From Desulforamulus profundi (GTDB lineage: Bacteria > Bacillota_B > Desulfotomaculia > Desulfotomaculales > Desulfotomaculaceae): a DNA stretch of 64,000 nt. The DNA is taken from positions 57,414-121,413 of the forward strand of contig NZ_AWQQ01000054.1 of the NCBI RefSeq assembly GCF_002607855.1, in the 5' to 3' direction. Of the stretch, positions 1 to 10,945 are shown one piece after another; the first letter of the stretch is position 1, and each line of letters opens with the position of its first letter. The translations under genes were made by a program, and so were the position numbers. The notes under the pieces are model-generated. The model was not told the DNA's origin. It made no database searches and was given only the letters and a program-made list of their open reading frames with translations.

Positions 1-75
1 CAGGATTGTGAACAATGTTAAAATCTTAAGCTTCATCCCTTTGTCCCCTTTTGTCAAAATTTCTGTCATAGACAT

Positions 76-107
76 AAAAAACCGGATGTCAAAGGATCCA
101 GGTTTTT
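76..107 (-). terminator. Rho-independent terminator
   Basis: An A-rich/CC arm and a GGAT arm pair with ATCC and GGTTTTT across a short loop. On the minus strand the stem is followed by a T run. It lies just past the stop of the small minus-strand gene that ends at 118, which supports that gene being transcribed. Confidence 0.6.
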
Positions 108-117
108 AACTGGTTAA

Positions 118-300
118 TTACAGTAAATCATACCATTTTTGCTGTTTTATTACTATAGTTCCTTCGACCCAATTCATGTAGGAAAGCAAAAAAGCCAGGC
201 TTATGTCTTGTAACATAAGACTGACAACACCAGGAAAAGTTCTGTCTACTATATTCTGCAAATTTATACAAATTCCTGTCGGGGAAATGACCAACTCCAC
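118..300 (-). CDS. Small hypothetical protein (60 aa)
   Basis: I do not recognise a family. The reading starts with GTG, preceded at good distance by a strong AGAGGGG ribosome binding site, and it is followed at once by a stem-loop terminator. These features make it a more credible gene than its length suggests. The product is mostly hydrophobic with a basic-aromatic C-terminus and has no clear signal peptide or transmembrane helix. No neighbour suggests a role. Confidence rests only on the translation and termination signals. Confidence 0.4.
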   Translation of the reverse strand: MELVISPTGICINLQNIVDRTFPGVVSLMLQDISLAFLLSYMNWVEGTIVIKQQKWYDLL

Positions 301-481
301 TGATTTCCCCTCTTAAGACTAAGTAAATAATTCCACTTTATGAAGATTGTGGCAGCCTGTATGGCTGGGATCTTTTGCTCCAGACCGTTCTGGCCAGGGC
401 CAGATCAATGCCCTGTATTTTTAATGCACTTTAAACTCCTTCTTAAATCTCCGCTTCTTCATATGTCCCCCTGTGACCTTA

Positions 482-1062
482 TTAGTTTTGACTTGCTTCG
501 GAGTCATCCTTTGGAATAAACAGCCCGTTCTTTCCGAAGCAGATCATCACAAAGTTAACCAGAAAATGTGCCCAAACGGGCGCCCAGATGTTTTGCGTTG
601 TTTCATAGAGCCAGCCAAGGGCCAGGCTCATTACGAAGGTGCCCAGCAACAATATCCATTTCTTTAAATACCGGACATGAATGACCGCAAACAGCACACT
701 GGTGAGAACGATGCCGAAACCGGGCTGCATGGCGGCCCGAAACAACAGTTCTTCCGCAAAGGCCCCAAAACTCATTAACAGAGCGAGGGTTGGGTAGGAA
801 AAGGTGTAAAAAATTTTGTTGGTGCCGTCATCCAGCAGTTTATCATGGGGCACGAAGATAACCAGCAGTATTTGCATGATCACCAGGCCCGCTGCCAGCA
901 GCGTACCGCAGCCCAGCACCAGGCCTGCATTGTCCAATCTGAAAATGCTTTCCCAACGGTCCCCTGCCGCACATAAAAGAACCACAGCGCTGCCAGCCCG
1001 GTTAATAAAATGACAACTTGGGAAAGGAAAGCGGCCTTTAGTAACAACCTTTTGTCCTGCAT
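482..1062 (-). CDS. CPBP family intramembrane protease (frameshifted)
   Basis: A membrane protein of the CPBP (CAAX protease and bacteriocin-processing, formerly Abi) family, which are metal-dependent intramembrane endopeptidases. All three signature motifs are present: FAEELLFR (EExxxR), FAVIH (FxxxH) and HFLVN (HxxxN), set among several hydrophobic helices. The N-terminal helix (MQDKRLLLK...) is in one frame and the rest in another; the change falls near 970 and one missing base repairs it. I chose the ATG at 1062 because an AGGACAGGG site precedes it. The substrate is unknown. A sequencing error is the likelier cause, since the catalytic motifs are intact. Confidence 0.75.
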
Positions 1063-1091
1063 ATTCCCTGTCCTGACCTCTTTTTCTTTTT

Positions 1092-1123
1092 GGTGCCGGT
1101 TGTTGAATTCAACAACCGGCACC
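1092..1123. repeat. Perfect 32-bp palindrome between addA and the CPBP gene
   Basis: Sixteen bases (GGTGCCGGTTGTTGAA) are followed immediately by their exact reverse complement, centred on an EcoRI-like GAATTC. In transcripts of the minus-strand addAB operon this gives a very stable hairpin directly after the addA stop. The 3' flank in that direction is A-rich rather than T-rich, so it is not a classical intrinsic terminator. It may act as an RNA 3' stabiliser or processing site, or as a protein-binding palindrome. Confidence 0.7.
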
Positions 1124-1137
1124 GTTTCTCCGTTTCT

Positions 1138-4100
1138 TTAGGCGCCGAAGTAAAGGGTTTCCCCGCTGTCAAACAGGTAGATGACCCTTTCCTTAACCGG
1201 CCTTCCCAGAATATTTTGCACCGCCCGGGTATAAAGATTGATTTGACCCCGGTAACGTTCTGCCGGGGAGGCTTGTCCGGGGTGGACGGCATCGGACTTG
1301 TAATCGATCAGCAGCAGCCCGTCCCCTTCGTCCGCCAGGCAGTCAATGACACCCTGCACCAGGACCACCTCCCCGTCGCCGGCCCGGGACAGTTCCGGGT
1401 AGACCTCCACCGCCGGCAGGGCCAGGCTGAAGGGCAGTTCCCGCTGTACTTTCCCGGCATTCAGCAGCCTCTGTCCCAGCGGGCTGGCAAAAAAGCCGGT
1501 AATTTGAGCCGGGTCAATCACGGCGGCCTGTTCCGGGAGCAATATTTCCCGGGCCACAAGATGTTCCAGCAGCCTGTGAATGTCCTGCTCAGCCGGGATT
1601 TTCTCCAGTGGTATGTGCTGCATCACCAGGTGGATGGCAGAACCTCTTTCCGCCGGGGTAAGGCCCTTGTCCTGCTGCAAAAATCTGGGCCGCCCGGTGA
1701 TTTTCGGGCGGTAGGGCACGGCCTCGTCCTCCAGCCGGGCCAGTTCATCAAAACGGCGTTTAATTTCGGTAACCGCTGCTTTGGCCGGCTTTGCCGTCAA
1801 CTCCGCCAGGGGATAGCGCCAGTTGAGCCTCCGCTCTATCTCTGCCGCCTGTCCCAGGTCCCCAAGGGGAGCCAGCGCCTTTACTTTTTCCAGCAGTCCT
1901 GCCACCTGCTGCCGGTTGTCCCGGGGCGGGTTTTGCACCTGATGCAAATTGATAAAGGCAGTCTGCCAGGTGGAAGCATCCGCTGCCACTTCCGACAATG
2001 GCTGTGCCTCCGACCGGGCCAGCTGAAGCAAGGCCTGGCCGTTCCGGTGCCGGGCAATGGCAGGACAGAGCCAATCCAGGTAGGTCCTGGCAGCCGTCAA
2101 TTCGGTATCGGGCAGCGGCCAACCGGCCTGGGCAGCGGAGGAGCACCATTTCTCCAGGGACTTCTCCAGATCCCGCACCGCTCCCACAAGAATAAGCTTT
2201 TCCCTGGCCCGGGTCAAGGCCACATAGAGGACCCTCATCTCTTCCGCCACCGATTCTTTTTTGATCTGCTGCTGCAGTAGCAGTTTGGGCAGGCTGGGAT
2301 AGGAGACCCGGGTTGCCAGGTTGATCACCTGGGGACCCAAACCCAGCTTCTTATGCATGAGCAGTTCTTTGTTTAAATCCATCAGGTTAAATTTTTTGCC
2401 CAGTCCGGCCACAAAGACCACCGGAAATTCCAGCCCTTTGCTCTTGTGAATACTCATAACGCGCACCACGTCTTCGCTCTCACCAAGGGTTCTGGCCGAG
2501 CCGAGATCGCTGCCGGCGTCCTGCAGGCGTTCCACAAAACGCAGGAAGCGGAACAAACCCCGGAAAGAGGTGGCTTCAAACTGTTTGGCCCGGTGATAAA
2601 GAACCCGCAGGTTGGCCTGGCGCTGGGTGCCGCCGACCATACCTCCGACATAATCGTAATACCCGGTTTCCCTGTACAGCATCCAGATTAAATCTGCCAG
2701 GGGCCCCCGCCTGGCCTGGGAACGCCACCGGTCCAGCTTGGCCAGGAAACCGGTAAGTTTGCGGGAAAGTTCCTCCAAATCTGCCCGGGCGGCAGAAACC
2801 ACCGCATCATAGAAGTCCCCGTCACAGTTGCACAGCCGGATTTCTGCCAGTTCCTCCGCTTTAAGACCCACTATGGGAGACCGTAGGACGCCGGCCAGGG
2901 GAACATCCTGCCGGGGGTTGTCGATGATTTTCAGCAGAGATAAAAAGGTTTCAACCTCCACCGCTGCAAAATAGCCTGTACCCAGCTCCGCATAGGCGGG
3001 AATCCCCATGGCCCGCAATTCTTCCAAAAAGGTATTGGCCCGGCCGGTGGTTGCCCGCAGTAAAATGACAATATCGCGATAGGTCACCGGGCGGTATTGG
3101 GCCAATTCTTTGTCCCAGACCATAAACTCCGGTCCCGTGGACAACTCTCTACCCTTGATCATCTCCAGAATACGCCGGCCCACCAATCTGCCTCCGCCTG
3201 GTCGGCGCCAACTCCTCCGGTTCCCCGTCCGGGTCGGGCATTTCATTGTCTTCGCAGTTATCCGGTAGTTCTGCCTGGTCAGGCTGTGCATCTTTGCCGT
3301 CGATCAAATGCAGTTCCACCGGTCCCTCGGCGGTGATGACCCCTTCCAATGCAGGAAAATCAGCGCCGTACCGGAGTTCTGCCGCCTCGTCATAATCGAT
3401 TTCCCCGGCGGCCCGGGTCATGATCTGCCGGAAAATAAAGTTGACGGCATTGACCACACCCAGCCGGCTGCGGAAGTTTTTGCTCAAATCGATACGGCAG
3501 CCGGCAGCGTTGCCCGTCACTCCGTACTGCCGGTATTTCCCCAGGAAAAGCCCGGGTTCCGCCAGGCGGAAGCGGTAGATGCTTTGTTTGACGTCCCCCA
3601 CCATAAAGCGGTTGTCCTCCCGGGACACCAGCTGTAAGACAGTCTCCTGCACCGCATTGATGTCCTGATATTCATCCACCAGCACTTCAGCAAACTGCTT
3701 TTTTAATTCCAGGGCCACGGCGGAGGGTATCATTTCCCCGGGCTTGCTTGCCTTGTCCAGCAGGATGGACAGACAGTAATGCTCCAGATCCCCGAAGTCA
3801 ACCAGACCCTTGGACTGCTTCTTCTTTTGATAACGTTCCATAAATTCCACCGTGAGGGCGGCCAATTCTTTGATCAGGGGGTGGAGGGAACGCAAATCCT
3901 GCAGCAGAATTTCGGGTTTGGCACAGAAATAGGTGTTGACGATTTCGTTCACTTTGTCCTTGGCCTTATTTCTCAAGGCCTGTACCCTGTTCTTAAGACC
4001 TTCGTCCACCTCCCCCCGGCAGGGACTTAACTTGCCCCATTTGATTCCGGCAAAGGACCGGTACAGCTTGTCCCAGCTTACCTCACGGCAATCAACCAGC

Positions 4101-4885
4101 GGCTCTGTCTGAATAAGATCTTCGGTCAGGTTTTTGCAGTAAAGCTCCGGCCCGCCCGGCCGTCCGGCCCAACCGGCGGCTTGTTTCAATAGGCGCAGCA
4201 CAGACTGCATTTCCTGACTTATCTCTTCTTTAACCTGGTAAATCCAGGGCAGATCATCCAACGATTGACCTTCCGAAAGGGCAAAGGTTTCTGTCATCTC
4301 TGCCAGCCAGAACCGGGGCCACGGGTGACTGCCGGAAAAGCGGTAAAGCGCCAGGACCAGGTCCTGAAGCTTGCTGTCATCCCGCTGGCCACCGTAGGCA
4401 TCCACCAAACGGGCAAAGGTTTCATTGTCCTCACGGTTGTATCGTTCTTCAAATAGTTCTTCCAGCACTTCCAGCCGCAGCAGTTCTGCTTCCACCTCAT
4501 CGGCCACCCGGAAGCCCGGGTCGAGATCCAGCAGGTAAAAATAACGCCGCAGCAGGTCAAGGCAAAAGGAATGCAGGGTGGTAATGGAGGCCCGGTTCAG
4601 CATGGCCAATTGTTTGGCCAGCCGCCTGGAGTGAGGGTTTTCCTTCAACGCTTTGCTTAAGGCGCCTGCTATGCGCTCCCTCATTTCCGCAGCCGCAGCA
4701 TTGGTGAAGGTGACAATCAGCAGTTGGTCCACATCCACCGGCCGGACCGGGTCGGTAATCAGCAGGATGATTCTCTCCACCAGCACCGCTGTCTTGCCTG
4801 CCCCGGCCGCAGCTGCCACCAGTAAATTTGTGTCCCTGGTGGTGATGGCGGCCCATTGTTCATCGGTCCATTTTTTATCACGCAT
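1138..4885 (-). CDS. addA: ATP-dependent helicase/nuclease subunit A (frameshifted)
   Basis: AddA is the UvrD-like helicase-nuclease subunit of the AddAB complex, which processes double-strand breaks for RecA recombination. Visible in order are a Walker A AAAGAGKTAVLV (GAGKT about residues 28-32), VDEYQDI, GDVKQSIYRFR, IHKSKGLEFPVVF, YVALTRAREKL and the C-terminal nuclease motif LLLIDYKSD. The total of about 1,250 residues is normal. The frame changes near 3190-3220 between PEEL and RLVGRRILE; two missing bases about 20 nt apart (giving GADQAEA) or one extra base would repair it. The start chosen is the ATG at 4885, which overlaps the addB stop (ATGCGTGA), so the pair is translationally coupled. 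An upstream ATG at 4897 is also possible. Confidence 0.9.
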
Positions 4886-7800
4886 GGTTATCATCACCCA
4901 GACTTTCCCTTATCAATGACCAGAGCGCCGGCTCCTCCAGGTCAAACAACAGGCGATACATGTTGTCCTCCAGCAGGGGATCGAACTGGCACACCGGCTT
5001 GAAAATACAGAAACGACAGGCCTTGTCCTTCCCTCGCCGGTAAGGCTGATTTCGATTTCGCCGTAGATCATCCGCCGGCCGGTGGACTTCAATTTTTCCT
5101 CCAGGTAGCTTCTCAGCAGGTTGAACTGTTCCTCGCTGATCACCCTGGAATTGCTGTAAAACTCCCCGTTCTTCTTCAACCCCACTGGCAGCAGCTCCGA
5201 CTGGCCATTCAGTTGATTGTCCATTTGGGCAATCACCAGGGGATCCGCCAGCAGCAGGCCTTTCATTTTCAACTGCTTGAGAAGCCCCTTCTCCGCCTCT
5301 GCCGCAGCCAGGGGACCTGTGCTGGCAACGAGGGGGTCCTTAACGCTGAAGTACAGCATAGCCGCCGGCAGGGCCGGCTGGTTCACCAGCTGATCCGCAT
5401 GCCGCAGGGCCACATCCAAATACATCAGCAGCTGCAGCTTCAGGCCGTGCAGAATATCCGCCAGTTTCAGTTCGGCCTGGCCGGATTTGTAATCGATAAT
5501 GGTAAAATACGGCTTGCCCCCTTCCCTGGCACAGTCGATGCGATCAATGCGACCGGCCATTTCCATCACGCACCGGTCCCCCAAGTCAAATTGTACCGGC
5601 GGCAGTTCCGCCTGCTCGCCAAAGCCGATTTCCACCGCCACCGGGCGGAAGACGCCCCTTCTGGCATGCTCTGCCAGGGTCAGCACCGATCTTTCCAACG
5701 TACTCTTTAGTTTTCGAATCAGGTAGCGGTGGCGGGCTGTGCTGAGAAGGATTTCATTTTGCAGCTGGGGAGCCAGTTCTTCCACAATTTCTCCCACCAT
5801 GGTCCCTGCCGTGGTCCTGGTTAGCTGTGCCCAATCCGTTCCTTGCTCTTTGATGCGGTCGGCAACGTTTTTCAGGGCAGCGTGGAAAAACTGTCCCAGG
5901 TCCGGCGCCGCCAGTTTAAACTGCCCCCGCTCCTTCAGCTTCAGCCCGTGGGACAGAAAGTGAGCAAAGGGGCAGGCAGTAAACTTCTCCAACCGGGACA
6001 CGCTGGCCTTCAGCCGGCTGCCGTAAAGCCGCTGCCCAAGCCCCCGGGACAGGGAGGTTTCCTGATTAACGTGAAACAACCCGGCCAGCACCCGGCCGCA
6101 GGTTTCCTTAAAGGCAGGCTGCTGTACAAACCAGGAGTAAACGTCCAGCCAGACCGGGTCCACCCGGCGGCCCGCTTTCATTTCCTGCAGCATGGCGGCC
6201 AGATAAGACATGCTGCGTCCCGGGCAGGCGATAAACTCCAAATCCCCGTCCGTACCGGGCGGTTCCACCGGAACCACCCGTTCCTGCAGGCCGGGCAGCA
6301 GTTCCTTGATCCTGGAGATGATCTGGGAAGGAACCAGTGCTTTTCCCTCATCGTCCGCCTGGGGGTAGCTCAGCCACAGCACCTGGCTGGCCCGGGTCAG
6401 CGCCACGTAGACCAGGTACTGTTCATCAAATATTTTTCTCCGGGAACCCGGGGCCAGGGCAATCCCCGCTTCCCGCAGGGCTTCCCGTTCAAAATCGCTA
6501 AACAAACCCTCTTCGCCGGGCCGGGCGGGCAGCACCCCGTCGCTGATGCCCAGCACCAGCGCCGCTTTCACATTGGGGTTGCGGGAACGCTCCAATGTTC
6601 CCACCACCACCTGATCCAGTCCCGGCGGGATCAAGCCCAGTTTCAGGCCTTCCAGCCCGGACTCCAGCACCCGGGCATATTCCTCCAGGGAAAGTTGCTC
6701 TTTTCCCATGGCCTCCACAATTTCATCCAGCAGCAGCAGGATGTTCTGCCACAGCTGGGCATGTTCCCTGGCTTCCACCAACCGCCCCTGTTGCTCCGCC
6801 TCCCTGGCCCAGGTTTCCAGCCTTGCTGCCACATCCAGGGACTCCAGCAGTTCAAACAGGGCTGCGGTAATCTCCCGCACATTTCGGACCTCACTGACCC
6901 TCCGGTTAAAGTTCAGCAGCGATTCGGTGGACGAGTAACGTACCTGGTTAATCAAGGCCAGTTCCCTGGCCTCCCACTCATTGCACTCCTGTTCTTCGCC
7001 CAGGGTGTAGCGCCTGCGGTAGGTCCAATCCCGGCCATCGCTCCAGCGGGAACCACGAATGCCGTGGGCCAGCACGTAGTTTTCCAGCTTGTCTACTTCA
7101 TCCCGCCGCACCGGTACCAGGTCGGTTTTTAAATAGCGGAAAACCGGGTCGTAGGCCCACTGCTGGGACACCGTTTCCAGGGCACTGCGAATAAGCTCCA
7201 CCAGGGGGTGGTGCAGCACTGTTCTTTTCTGGTCAATAAAATAAGGGATATCGTGATCTTCAAAAACCGTGCCGATCAAATGGCTGTAATTGGCCAGGTC
7301 CCTTACCATGACGACCATTTCCCGCCAGCGAAGTCCCTCTTCCCTGCTCAACCGAAGGATTTCCCTGGCCGCTGCCTCCACTTCCGCCCGGCGGTTGGCA
7401 CAGGCCGTAAGCCTCACCCCTGCTGTTTGTTCACCGGGCACAGCCGTGTAGCGGAAATAGTTTTTCTCCAGATATGCGATGCCCGGACTATGTTTAAAGC
7501 GTACGGGTGTCTCGTGTTGCAGCAGCACGGGAGGCTCCGTAGCGATCCTTAAGGTACCGGCCATTTCTCTCAGGGTATGGTAGGTCTCCACGGGTGGATA
7601 GAATGCATCCAGTTCATGACAGGGTTCCTTTATGTAAACCGGGTCGAAACACAATGCTACGCTTACCCTGTTTGCCGTCACCAAAAGCTGTTCAATGACC
7701 CCAAATTCCTGGGGGGTAAAGCCGGTAAAACCGTCTATGTAAATCTCAGCCCCTTGCACCGTCGGAGCGCTCCCCAATCGCTCTGCCAGCAGGTTCAGGT

Positions 7801-8346
7801 AATCATCCGGGTCGGTAAACCGGCCAGCCAGAAACTCTTCCAGCTGGCTATACAGCAGGCTTACGTCTCGCAGCTTATCCAGTATGGCACTGTCACGGTC
7901 CTGCTGCAGCCGCTGAATACTCTTTTGTAAATCAGCGGGTTTAATCCGGTACATTTTGAGCTCGGACAGGGCACCGGCCAGGCTGTCTGCAAAACCGGGC
8001 TGCCTGGCCGCCCGGTGAAAAATCTTTAATTCAGACTTCCTTTGTTCCAGAATGCGGCGCAGTACCATGCGCTTGCCCAGTTCCCCGATGTGGTCCTGGC
8101 AGCCCCTCCCACCTCCTGCAGCACCCGCCAGGCCAGGCGGCGGAAGCTTAAGACCTGTGCCCGCATGATGCCCTGCAGCCCCGGTGTGGACACCAACATG
8201 TATTCATATTGGAAGGTGGCCTGTTCCGGTACCAGCAATATGACGGGCGGGCCCTCCTGCCGGCGCCGCAGTTCCCGGCGAATCTCCTCCAGGCAGGTAT
8301 GGCTTTTCCCGCTGCCCGCTCTCCCGATAATGAATCGAAGGCTCAC
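4878..8346 (-). CDS. addB: ATP-dependent helicase/nuclease subunit B (two frameshifts)
   Basis: AddB is the partner of AddA, with an inactivated helicase-like core, a RecB-type nuclease and an Fe-S cluster. The start is GTG with an AGGGGG site. GRAGSGKS lies at residues 8-15. Cluster ligands are the Cys of FTACPFAHFLSHGL and the C-terminal CRFCIFKPVC; the nuclease motif is TIIDYKSGQ. Two single-base losses interrupt the frame, near 8100 and near 5030. After the second repair the protein ends WSLIRESLGDDNHA at the TGA (4880-4878), which overlaps the addA start. About 1,157 residues, as expected. Both cluster and nuclease residues survive, so the breaks are probably sequence errors. Confidence 0.9.
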
Positions 8347-8652
8347 ACAGGTTCCCCCTTAGCAAAATTCTCTGCTTTCCAATTCGCTCAGTCCGCTGGA
8401 AAACCCTTTCTTTAACAGCTTCTACTTTTGTCGCTAATCATTATTAATGTGGTTTATGCATTCAAAGAAAGCCTGAATTCAAACAGGGACGGTTGATGAA
8501 ACAATGCTCTCTTCTCATACCCATTGCCTGAACAATCAATCAATTATCTTTGTCTATAGCACATTAGACAACCTGCCATAATTCCTCTTCATGGTAAATT
8601 TTAAGAGAAATTTTTTGCATAACACCTAACCTTTCTTGGTCTTGCTGAAGTA
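8347..8652. other. Intergenic region upstream of addB
   Basis: No credible gene. The minus-strand AGGGGG site for addB lies at the left edge. Around 8487-8504 there is a stretch containing GGGACGGTTGATGAAACA, which resembles a dispersed GGGACGGTT-type repeat that I associate with Firmicute intergenic repeats; copies elsewhere cannot be checked here. Confidence 0.3.
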
Positions 8653-8687
8653 AAAAAATAAGTAGTATCCCACCAGGGATACTACTT
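8653..8687 (-). terminator. Strong terminator of the EamA gene
   Basis: A perfect 12-bp stem (arms 8660-8671 and 8676-8687, ACCA loop). On the minus strand it is followed by ATTTTTTTA, a textbook intrinsic terminator placed 13 bases after the EamA stop. Confidence 0.9.
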
Positions 8688-8699
8688 AAGCATTTTAAC

Positions 8700-9586
8700 T
8701 TAATTGCTTGCACTATTTTGTTTCATGTTGTAGTAGACGCCGGCGAGAATTAACAAACTGCCAATGAAGAAAGACTGGCTGAGATGCTCATGTAAGAAAA
8801 ACCATCCCAGCAGTGTCCCCACCACCGGTTGAAAGAAGAAGAAAAGACCGGCCTGGTGGGATGGCACAAGGGCCAACCCCTTGTTCCAGCTGAAAAATGC
8901 CAGGGCGGTGGAAATGATCCCAATGTAAAGGACACTCAAGAGAATGGGTAGCTTGACCAAGTCCCCGGTAGACCAATCGGAGAGCTCAAAGAAAATGCAG
9001 GGAAAGGTAAGCACCGTGGCAATGACAATGCCCCAGGTGGTAATCTGCAGCGGCGAGTAAACGGACGAAGCTTTCTGGAGAGCACCGAGTAATAGCCCCA
9101 GAACAGGGCGGCGGCCAATAAGAACAAGTCCCCTGCCAGGGCCGACCCTTCACCCTGCAGGCCGGGCATTCCCACCACCACCAGTACCCCGGTCAGGGCA
9201 ATGTCGATGGAGACCACCTGTTTTACAGTGATCTTCTCTTTCAATAACAAGACGGCGAAAGCTGACAGAAAGACCGGTGATAACGTAGTGATGACCGCGC
9301 CCATGTGGGCTGAAGAAAGCTTTGTTCCAATAAACTGGGCGGCAATGGAAAGAAAATAGCCCACAAAACCGATCTGGAAAATCAGCCATCTCTCCCTGGT
9401 GGGAACCAGTTCTTCTCTTTTTAACCAGCAAATCCACCCCAGCAGGAAAGAGGCTATCAAGTAGCGCAAAAATAGCAAGGTAAAAGGTGGAATGGTGTCC
9501 AAGGCATATTTGCTTACTACATACATACCGCCCCAAATTCCGGCGGCCAGCGATAAATAAACGGCTCCCCCGAAAATCCCTTTCAA
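8700..9586 (-). CDS. EamA/DMT family permease (frameshifted)
   Basis: A drug/metabolite transporter superfamily membrane protein with two EamA repeats and about ten hydrophobic helices. The N-terminal half reads AAGIWGGMYVVSKYAL; the C-terminal half has VPSHQAGLFFFFQPVVG and FLHEHLS, both typical of the family. One lost base near 9083 (in an A run before GCTTCG) splits it; the repaired protein is about 295 aa, the usual size. The start is decided by the ribosome binding site: GGGGAGGAG is fused to a GTG at 9592, too close to use, whereas the TTG at 9586 sits five bases after it. The transported substrate cannot be inferred. It is a single-gene unit with its own terminator. Confidence 0.8.
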
Positions 9587-9652
9587 GTGCACTCCTCCCC
9601 TGAAATTTGATTAATCTCAGTCTCTATTTTAACAACCATGGAGAGCCCGATT

Positions 9653-9681
9653 TTGTCCTTTCTTTGCCACTTATTTATCCT
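9653..9681 (+). promoter_or_regulatory. Sigma-A-like promoter for an ncRNA
   Basis: TTGTCC and TATCCT are separated by 17 bases on the plus strand. There is no plus-strand gene downstream, only the structured region ending in an intrinsic terminator near 9860. Confidence 0.4.
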
Positions 9682-9688
9682 ATTTTCG

Positions 9689-9860
9689 GTATTTACTGCG
9701 GTAGGCAGCGGGTGACATTTTGTTTTTATGCAAAGGGTCCCCCGCAGGGGCAGAAGTAATTGGGCATAGAACGGTTGGCAAGATGTCGGGGACCCCATAG
9801 TTTTTGGGGGGTGGCGTATTTGAGGCTGCCGGCGTTGACGGCAGCCTTTGCTTTGTTTTG
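9689..9860 (+). ncRNA. Candidate structured small RNA, about 170 nt
   Basis: The stretch begins just after a promoter-like pair and ends in a textbook terminator: GGCTGCCG (9824-9831) pairs with CGGCAGCC (9839-9846) and is followed by TTTGCTTTGTTTTG. Inside, GGGTCCCC near 9735 can pair with GGGGACCC near 9790, enclosing about 45 nt. A 5' GGCAGC near 9703 could instead pair with the 5' arm of the terminator. The flanking protein genes both point the other way, so this is an independent transcript rather than a leader. I could not match it to 6S, SRP, tmRNA or a known riboswitch; the family is unknown. Confidence 0.45.
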
Positions 9861-9865
9861 CCTTC

Positions 9866-10213
9866 TCACTTTTTCTTCCCGGCAGTTTTATCAGTACTTT
9901 TTTTCTTACCCACGGCATTCACCGCAGTCAAAATCACCTGGCGGCCTTCTCTGCTTACCTCAATTTTATAGTTAATGATCCCTTCCTTATAGAGTTGAAC
10001 TTTCAGCTCTAACAGAGCTTTCCCCACCTGTTCCTGCAGTTCCGGGGTAAAGAAAGAATGAATCCCTTCCCTCTCCGAGTCTTTCCTAACGGATTTGGAT
10101 ACGGGCCTGGCAATCGCTGTATCATCCCAGGCATTTTCAAAGGTGATTTCTTCTTTATAATTGGCCAGCATTTCCTCATCGCTGAGATTTTTTCTTATTT
10201 TGCTCTTGCTCAT
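9866..10213 (-). CDS. Conserved-looking hypothetical protein (115 aa)
   Basis: Highly charged and soluble, beginning MSKSKIRKNLSDEEML and ending in a Lys-rich tail. There is no membrane segment. The middle (FFTPELQEQVGKALLELKVQLYKEG) predicts an amphipathic helix, and the following residues (KIEVSREGRQVILTAV) look like a pair of beta strands. The ATG is preceded by GTGAAGGGCA. Base composition matches its neighbours. I do not recognise the family. Confidence 0.55.
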   Translation of the reverse strand: MSKSKIRKNLSDEEMLANYKEEITFENAWDDTAIARPVSKSVRKDSEREGIHSFFTPELQEQVGKALLELKVQLYKEGIINYKIEVSREGRQVILTAVNAVGKKKSTDKTAGKKK

Positions 10214-10315
10214 TGCCCTTCACCTACTGTTTTTTATTCACCATTATAAAAGATAAAAAAACCGTGCACCAGAGAAAACCTTTCGCTTATCCAATTTCCT
10301 CCTCCAGTACCGCCT

Positions 10316-10707
10316 TTAATTGCCGATCCCTTCCTTAATTTTCTTTTCCATCAAATGACCGTAACCCAGAATAATTTTATCGTTGTGCAGTCTCTTTTTA
10401 ATGGCATGGATTTCCACCGGGTAAACCCGGACTCCCTGGCGCGAGATTTTATCCAGCAGCGCTTCCGAGAACGGACGCTCTGTTTACAGCAGCCCGGGCC
10501 GTCGGTATTGGCAATGGCGCACAGGGCTGCGTTGGCGGCCCTCATGGAGATCGTCCGCTCCACATCTTTGGCGCAGGTGGCGTCGTATAAAATGCTGAAG
10601 AAAACTCCCACTCCCAGACCCGCGCCACAGGCCCCATGATAAGCACAGGTACAGCTGGGAATAAGATATCCAGCTAGTATTTCGCCATATAACCGGTAAA
10701 AACCCTT
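10316..10707 (-). pseudogene. DUF5714-like protein remnant
   Basis: The readable part runs CAYHGACGAGLGVGVFFSIL, then MRAANAALCAIA and GPGCCKQSVRS. The CGAG block followed by a GP-CCK block resembles DUF5714 proteins, a Cys-rich family often found near methyltransferases; this match is from memory. One missing base near 10470 restores a C-terminus ending HLMEKKIKEGIGN at 10316. Upstream an in-frame stop occurs at 10708-10710 with no start codon in between, so the N-terminus is lost or further damaged. I call it a remnant rather than a working gene. Confidence 0.45.
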
Positions 10708-10945
10708 TTAGTCAAATAGAATAGCAATATTTTAACGGAATCCCGGGAAATGCTACCGGGTTATTTTTAATGGTAAATTACAATATATTGGAAATTAATG
10801 GTATATAATGCAGCAAGAATAATGTTGGTTGATTAGAAAAATAGGACCACACTGAGATATTTTTCTCGTTGATATGCTTGTCCATTACAGGTACAATTAA
10901 ATATATGGCTTTTTGTGCCACTGTATGTAGAAAAAGGAGATTTTT

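Noticed and set aside
421..462. A short frame reading MKKRRFKKEFKV like an IS3-type transposase start
   Set aside because: Thirteen codons only, with no convincing continuation in any frame.
5843..7132. A 429-codon plus-strand frame inside addB (and a similar one at 1090-2280 inside addA)
   Set aside because: It lies wholly inside well-identified genes on the other strand. The GC-rich codons of those genes make stops rare in this frame.
9689..9860. 6S RNA, SRP RNA or a riboswitch
   Set aside because: The length suits 6S RNA, but the expected long closing stem and central bubble could not be drawn. SRP signature loops are absent, and no plus-strand gene follows for a riboswitch.
9583..9918. 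Minus-strand 111-codon frame
   Set aside because: It overlaps the candidate ncRNA and a terminator and has no ribosome site.
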